Origin: Styela clava | Lineage: Eukaryota; Chordata; Ascidiacea; Stolidobranchia; Styelidae | Length of the DNA: 64,000 nt | NCBI RefSeq assembly: GCF_964204865.1 | Contig: NC_135257.1 | Span: 5,726,151 to 5,790,150 of the forward strand | Direction of reading: 5' to 3' | Shown: piece by piece, positions 58,201 through 64,000 of the stretch | How positions within the stretch are numbered: the first letter of the stretch is position 1 | Layout: each line of letters opens with the position of its first letter | The notes under the pieces: generated by a model | Seen by the model: the letters and a program-made list of their open reading frames with translations, nothing else | Told to the model about the DNA's origin: nothing | The model's database searches: none | Translations under genes and position numbers: made by a program

Positions 58201-61194
58201 ATTATATTTAATATGCAACAACGATCAATTAAATTAAATAAATTCAAAAAACATTTTATTACGGTCAGTATTATGCATGTACAATTTGTACATGACTATC
58301 GACTTTTATGAAATAACAAAAAATTTATCTGCACTGCCTGGTAAAGCATTCCAGTATTAATTTTATCAACTTATACTTGATCGAGTATAATTAAAACAAC
58401 TGTTTTATGTTACTGAAATCATTTTTCCATTTCAGATCAAGTGTGGTCAGCAATATTATTAGTCAACGTCAAAACATTCGCATGAATTAATCTTTAACAA
58501 ACTTGCTATTTGACTCCATTTTGTCAGCGAAGACTCCATTTTATATTGCTTAAGTGGACAAATAATATTGACGGACCAATGGTGACCAAAATGCCAATAA
58601 CGCAAGCATTTATTTTACAAATCTTTGCACCGTCAAATGGTGTGTTGTAAAAGTAAAATATTTAGTTGAAATTATATTTTGAATAAACATTGTATATTTT
58701 TTATACCGACTCAATTTTAAAATACATGATATCAAAAGACTCCCTCTCATTACTGATATAGTACCGTTCAACGATCGATCGACTATATCAACTACAATTG
58801 GCAAAGTTATGTTAAAATATATTTTTTCGTAAAGAGAAAGAATTTGTATAACATAAAAGCAGAGAACACTAAATTATACTTCCAGCAACTAACTTTATAT
58901 CATGCACAATTCAGAACTACTATTTTTAACTTGGCAAAAATACACAAAATTATTACTATACTATGAATACAATATGAAAATAATACTATTCAAAATGAAT
59001 TAAAACATGGCTTACTATGAATATATGACATATGAGTTTGTCCAGTTATATTCATTGTAAATACGGACAACAAATTTCCCAATGTCAGTAGCTGTATGAC
59101 CAGTTCTCGTCAATGTTTCACAACATCCTTGATTTTTATTATCAAAAATTGTTGTCCTGTAAGAGTATTTATGGTTAAAGTCACAACATTTGCATACAAT
59201 TCGTTGTATGAATTCGTTAGTCATGGTGGTTGAAGACATTTTATGTACACTGATGCTAGGGAGTGCTAGCTCGATAGAACAAGTTCGTACCAGTTTGTGC
59301 ATACAGTCACAATTAATTTTATGAGTTTTTCGAAACAGATTATTGATTAATAAAGTACAGCCATAAAGATGGAATCACCCTATCAAATATTAATAATAAA
59401 AAATATACATGATATAAAATTCATCAAACAAAGTTTCGAAATATTTAGGACTAATCGAAAACACATCGTACCGAAGAAAAGAATCCCAATTTTGGAAAAA
59501 ATCTTGTTATACAGGAGTATCTACAGCAAGCTGCGTGATCTCAGTTCACATAGTAGTCAAGTTTAGTTTCACTTTATATTTGTTAATAAAATAGAGGCAA
59601 TTTCAAAATATTTGAACGGAAATGAATGTCTATCAATATCAAAAATAAATGATGAAAATAGTCGCGTGGTTCCAATTGCTTATCTAATGTTAGTATAGGT
59701 CATTCTCTGTGAGAACAAAAGTTTCTTAAGTAAAATCCACAACATTTGATATAAGTCTGTTTAAATTAGTTCGTTAGAATGGTAATAAAAACATGTAGGC
59801 TACTTTTATGTAAAGAAGAAAAAATATCACAAGATGAAAAACTTCTAACATGCGTTTTCAAATCAAATTCCAATTACCTTCGATCATTTCTTGTTTTCTA
59901 TTGTATTTTAAAATATTTTAAAAGTTTTCCACATCTAAATCTGATTAAAAGTAATGTAACACATTATGTTTATGTGCTGAAATGTATGAGGAAAGTTCTA
60001 TCCTACCTTGTTCCAGGAAAAATTGAAGGCCAATCCCAATTCGTAGCAAGAGCACCTACTCTACCCGCTGCATAATCGCACGTCATTCCTATAAAAACGT
60101 TCATAGTTTCAACTCCAGCTAGAACATCCACAGAATTACATTGTTCTGCAATAATTCTGCTGTCTTGAATGTCAACCGCTTGTGTCATGGCAAAATCGGC
60201 ATTACATCTCGAATCATTTGCGCTAACAGTAAAACATGTGTGCTAGATGAAAAAGTAGATATTGTTAACTGCGAATATTACTAATACAGGTAATTTCGAT
60301 AACAATCTGACATAGAATAGGATTTACCTATTTATCCCGGGGAGAGGAAAGTTAATGAGACGACTTATTCATAGGCCAAATCACGGTTACCAGTCGATGT
60401 TGGGTATAGAATTAGCCAGTTATTTTTGGTCAGAAGCACGGACTTGATGTTGGAGGAAGCCGTAACCGACCAGTGGTTACGTGAACCACCCTAAGGCGCA
60501 AGGAGTCAGCAATCCTCTCACTCATAACTGCACTCGAATGGCATTCGAACCCGCCAGCCCACGCCTGGTATCACAGGTGCAGTGGCGAGCGTATTTGGAA
60601 GGCTTAGCACGATGCGACACACCGCCGAACCGCTGATTTACACATAATTTCTGGTCAGTCCCGTCTTTGAGTTGAGCGTTGTAAAGATCAAAAATATATA
60701 TTGAAAAAATGACCAATGCAGGTTTTAAATTGCAATCACAGCCATAAAAGTCGTTGAATGTCGGCCATATGAAGCATTGAAAGGGACGAGACTTTTTCGT
60801 ATATTACCTGTGGATATTCCCCTCCGTTTATTGTATAATTTTGACATAAAACTGCTCCTGTGTCTTCAAGTGCTTGATAAATAGCTGGCATAACGTGGTT
60901 TTTTGAAAACATGTAGGAATCGTCGAAAGGAACAGTTACCCAAATATTAATTTCGTATTTTGTTGTTGAATTTACTTCTTCATCATGAATAAAACTTGCA
61001 TTCACAATTTCGCTGATAAATGTTTTTAATTTGAGATTGTTAACGGGAATAATTGACTGATGGCAATCGCTTAATTGTCTTCCATTTGTTAGATTCAGGC
61101 AGCCTGATGTTTTGTTGATTTCATACGATCTTGCTTTTATTATTGTAAAAGCAAATAGACAAATAGCAAATGTGAAACTGTTTCTGGAATACAT
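43244..61194 (-). CDS. Receptor guanylate cyclase, natriuretic-peptide-receptor type
   Basis: Minus exons: 61194-60808, 60242-60007, 59156-59016, 57749-57550, 54694-54518, 54160-53947, 53735-53564, 53269-53137, 52725-52653, 52142-52052, 51655-51485, 50996-50845, 48382-48189, 47277-47113, 46980-46803, 46251-46080, 45842-45681, 45224-45097, 44910-44765, 44238-44144, 43954-43244. They total 4098 nt, 1365 residues, in frame. A signal peptide (1-22) leads to a ligand-binding domain to about 520, the TM span is at about 555-577, and the pseudokinase is at about 610-890: Lys in FVAVKVF and DFG kept, but HGNLKSSN replaces HRD. A coiled coil (895-945) precedes the cyclase (955-1145). Both metal Asp (FSDIVGF, ETIGD), the GTP-selecting Glu and Cys (VETIGD, YCLFGD) and the catalytic Asn/Arg (VNTAAR) are present, so it should make cGMP. 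A long C-terminal tail of about 220 residues ends DETTRL. Intron 7 uses a GC donor. Confidence 0.93.
48500..48609 (+). repeat. GGGTGCAAATGTACGTG minisatellite, locus 2
   Basis: About six imperfect copies of the same 17-base unit as at 34538-34670 lie in the intron of the guanylate cyclase between the exons at 50996-50845 and 48382-48189. Confidence 0.85.
48713..49492. mobile_element. hAT-like element, 780 bp, in a guanylate cyclase intron
   Basis: The left end CTGTAGGGTTGCCAACCGTC is matched by the right end (reverse complement GGGGTTGCCAACTATG). The perfect 8-bp direct repeat ACCTGCCA flanks both sides (48705-48712 and 49493-49500). GGGTTGCCAAC is a typical hAT terminal repeat. A short minus-strand frame inside does not amount to a transposase. 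Confidence 0.82.
53562..53564 (-). other. Non-canonical GC splice donor
   Basis: Guanylate cyclase exon 7 ends ...AAATTTCAG followed by GCGAGT. No GT donor keeps the frame. The next exon (53269) starts in the matching phase, and the joined protein ([14 protein letters not shown]) aligns with the family. GC-AG introns are a known minor class of the major spliceosome. Confidence 0.75.
60330..60640 (-). mobile_element. tRNA-derived SINE-like element
   Basis: On the minus strand an A-box-like TGTCGCATCGTGCTAAGCC is followed about 50 bases later by the B box GGGTTCGAATGCC, the layout of an RNA polymerase III promoter with a long spacer. A body of about 200 bases follows, including ACCACTGGTCGGTTACGG. 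A diverged piece resembling this body occurs near 14245-14280. It is too long and irregular to be a tRNA gene. It lies in intron 1 of the guanylate cyclase gene. Confidence 0.45.
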
Positions 61195-61806
61195 ATTTAT
61201 TTTAGATTTTTATAAATATTTTAACTGTAAAATATAAAGACACAATTATTGACAAAATATCCCTAAATGGGTCCGGGTGTTATGGTAACCATTTCAAAAA
61301 CAGAGGTAAATCACTGTGGTTGATAAATCTATTTTTATTTTCATCATTTTACATTAAAACCAATATGGTGATAAACTAAAGTCTGATTGTTACGATATTG
61401 ATTGCCAGATTCTGTTAAATAGTCTGAGATATTGACCCGAACCTTGTCCTCATGTACAAAAGCAAAGTTTAAAAAAAAGAAAATGATTTCTGCAAAAACA
61501 TTCACTATTTTTGTAAACCCGTATGTTTGACCATGATGATTTTGCGGTTTACTATTGTAATTCATTCACCAATAAATGTCAAAAGTGAATTGATTCGTGT
61601 TGACAATGGGATTACTAATATACACAATTACACATCTATTAAATACGACTATATCTGATGTTTGGCAATGATGTTTTGATCAGAAAGTTCTATTATTGAA
61701 CGATTCATCTCCTCCAAAAAGCCGTCTTCCCATTTCTACAAACTAAAGTTTCTTCTAAACTCGAAAGTGATGTCATTATATTAGCTAGACAAATTGAGAT
61801 CTAGAG

Positions 61807-62902
61807 CAGGGGTCCTCAACTTGGGGTACGCGAACCTCCAGGTGTTCACGAGAAGATTTCCAGGGATACTTGCATGACAGTTGAATTTTGATGTGTTGCT
61901 ATTTTTAATGTCCCTTACTATCTGAGGAAAATGCGTGCAGTGGATTATTCCTAATCTTGCGTTGTTGTGACTCAACAATGTGAAATCCACAGATTTGCAG
62001 CCAAACTGTAAAATGACAATGTGTTGTTTGTTCCTCGAAATGAGAAACTTATTTGCAATAAACAGGGACAGCCTTCACACTAATGTTTTGTATAAATGAA
62101 ATGAATACTTTTGTTTAAAACAGTGGTTTCCAACCTTTCAGGCGGACCGGGAGAATTAAATATAATGTGCATAATGTGCTCGCGGCCCTGCAAAAAAATT
62201 GAAATAACTAGATCAAACTTTCTCCTGAAGAAACCTGTTCTCTTCGTTCTTATTAAAAAATATCGAAATACTTTGTTTGTTAACTGATCTCATATGACCC
62301 TTCTGCAGTTAACCAACGCATCAAACAAACCTACAGGGTCGCAACAAGCTCATATTTTACTGGATGTCATGCCGAAGCCCTGGAATATTATACTGTCCAT
62401 GACTGTTTTCTGGTTTGAACAAAGAAATATTCATAATCTTTTAATTGGAAGTTCATATTAGGCAGGAAACGCATGCAGAACAGAAAAAATACATGTGTCG
62501 ATCATTGACTTTCTGAATCTTGCCAGATTTGACGGGCGATTCGCGATGAATCGGAACCGAAAAAGTGATAAGTGTGATTACTCGGCGCCAAGACGTCGTC
62601 GGGCCATTGATACCGCAAACAGAAATATGTTGGCGAAAGCGAAATTGCGTAATAAACAAACACAACGTCGTTAATTGGGGTTCGGTAAAGCGATTGAGAC
62701 AAATGAAAAACAACAAAAGTTTTCGCAGACTGACAAAAAAGCTTCCAGTGCATGTCCGCGGACTAGGGGTTAGGAACCACTGCTTTAAAACACAGTTTAA
62801 AAATTATTAGTTAAATATATTACAACTTGGTGATTACTGGGGGTTCGTATTGATTATTTCAAGACTCGGGGTACTTAACAGGAAAAAGGTTGAGAATCCC
62901 TG
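61807..62902. mobile_element. Outer hAT-like element, 1096 bp
   Basis: The left end CAGGGGTCCTCAACTTGGGG and the right end (reverse complement CAGGGATTCTCAACCTTTTT) are inverted repeats with GGGGTACG/CGGGGTAC blocks inside. The flanks ATCTAGAG and ATCTAGAA match at seven of eight bases. It is interrupted by a second element at 62121-62782. Confidence 0.82.
62121..62782. mobile_element. Inner hAT-like element nested in the outer one, 662 bp
   Basis: The left end CAGTGGTTTCCAACCTTTCA is matched by the right end (reverse complement CAGTGGTTCCTAACCCCTAG). The flanks GTTTAAAA and CTTTAAAA agree at seven of eight bases. Its ends resemble those of the 20668-22302 element (CAGTGGTTCTTAACC), so the two may share a mobilising enzyme. 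No intact transposase is present. Confidence 0.82.
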
Positions 62903-64000
62903 ATCTAGAAAGAGCAATGATTATTTGAAATTTGTCTGAATCTGTTTTCATGAAAACCAACCATTCTTGGACCTTAAGGAGACTCGGTAATCGTTTCAGT
63001 AAAGCTTTCCCCAAATCATGATGCCGATATAGACGTTTTTCATAAATCATTATTACTATTTGATTGCTTCATAACATACCGTTTGTAGTATATCTATGAG
63101 AACCTTCAACACAATGAAAACTTCTTTTTATTATCCCCTTCCCCCTTTAAATTGATGGAATTTTCAAATTGAGAATCAGCGACGATTGGTTACCAATGCC
63201 TTGATATATTCAAGACATCATATTCTTGTAATCAAATTTAGGAAATCATACTTAACTAGTGCACAATCGTAGCTGGTAGATATAAGTCTATTAAAATTTA
63301 CAACATAGTAGTGGTAATTCGATTAATTTCTTTATAGACAAAAATCTATAGTTTATCAAACTCCGGTGAATCCATACAACTGAGGTTTATGTTTTGTTCG
63401 TTCCTGAATCATCGACACTCTTACTTTCCCTTAATTTTATTGAATACGTGTATTCCAAGTTGAGAAAGTTGAAATAGTAAATCTATCTATATTTCTTACG
63501 AAGTAGCTGAAACTTACAAAGATTGATAGCGGCGCTACAGAAAGAATAAACATCCGAATACTTCATAATTCGACATAAACAATCATTGTGTACACACACA
63601 CTCACACAGAAATATTGGAAGACTTAGTTAGAATTACAGCGTTTCTTTTCTACGTTCTATATATACAATTTTATATATTATAGATACCACAACAAGTTTT
63701 AAATTACTAAATAGTGAAAAATCTAGACATATACAACTACGTTTTGACGGAGTGTAAGATGAATTGTGGTTCACGATCCAACGAATAAAAACCTTCGGAA
63801 TTTAGAAATTGAATGAAATAGGTCTAAAATTTCAATTCTAACGCAACACGAGATGAAAATAAGTTAGCAATTGATACACATTTAAAACAAATAAACAACT
63901 TTCACGTCATTCAAAATAAAAGTAAATTTAATTTATAAAAATTGTGCGCGGAGAAAAACATGTGTCATCATTTCTATTCAAATTACTCCATGTATAAATG

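Larger units (their letters stand above)
61195..64000. other. Upstream of the guanylate cyclase gene
   Basis: No gene is supportable. It holds the nested hAT-like elements at 61807-62902. On the minus strand a TTTACAG acceptor-like site precedes the guanylate cyclase ATG by about 40 bases, so the gene may have an untranslated first exon upstream or receive a trans-spliced leader. From 62.9 kb to the end I see only AT-rich unique sequence. Confidence 0.45.

Noticed and set aside
60539-60625. Possible true tRNA gene on the minus strand
   Set aside because: Spacing between A- and B-like boxes is too long and no clean cloverleaf or acceptor stem can be drawn; a SINE head fits better.

Overview
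The window looks like nuclear DNA of an invertebrate chordate, most probably an ascidian tunicate. It is AT-rich with short spliced exons. It carries a natriuretic-peptide-receptor-type guanylate cyclase, a chordate-type troponin T and several CD20/MS4A-like four-span membrane proteins, and is crowded with small hAT-like and MITE-like elements. The organism call is an inference from gene content. All exon models were built by hand from splice sites and reading-frame continuity, without transcripts.

Layout. (1) 1.5-7.7 kb, plus: MS4A-like gene A, with 13 predicted exons. Its cytoplasmic tail is built from a tandemly duplicated trio of phase-1 exons carrying PPxY motifs. (2) 7.8-12.6 kb: no gene, but a Helentron-like element with a 290-bp tandem-repeat core at 8.8-9.95 kb. 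(3) 12.6-18.1 kb, plus: MS4A-like gene B. (4) 18.1-23.1 kb: no gene; a 220-bp MITE and a 1.6-kb hAT-like element with a perfect 8-bp target duplication. (5) 31.4-23.1 kb, minus: MS4A-like gene C. Its 4.4-kb fourth intron holds an intronless seven-span receptor-like gene on the same strand. (6) 33.4-34.35 kb, plus: a complete troponin T in one exon, with a TATA box and a CRE upstream. (7) 38.6-35.4 kb, minus: MS4A-like gene D. (8) 40.8-41.8 kb, plus: a single-exon kelch-repeat protein with a probable N-myristoylation start. (9) 61.2-43.2 kb, minus: a receptor guanylate cyclase in 21 exons (1365 codons plus stop, in frame throughout), including one GC-AG intron. (10) 61.2-64 kb: no gene; an hAT-like element nested inside another.

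How the genes relate. The four MS4A-like genes share one exon plan: TM1 plus loop, a 57-nt exon, a TM3 exon and a TM4 exon, all joined in phase 0, then variable tail exons. They form a diverged local paralogue cluster, now interrupted by unrelated genes (troponin T and the seven-span gene). The guanylate cyclase, kelch and troponin genes show no evident functional link to the cluster. The mobile elements sit mostly between genes and in introns. Several can be dated relative to the exon duplication in gene A, because one duplication unit preserves the empty site.
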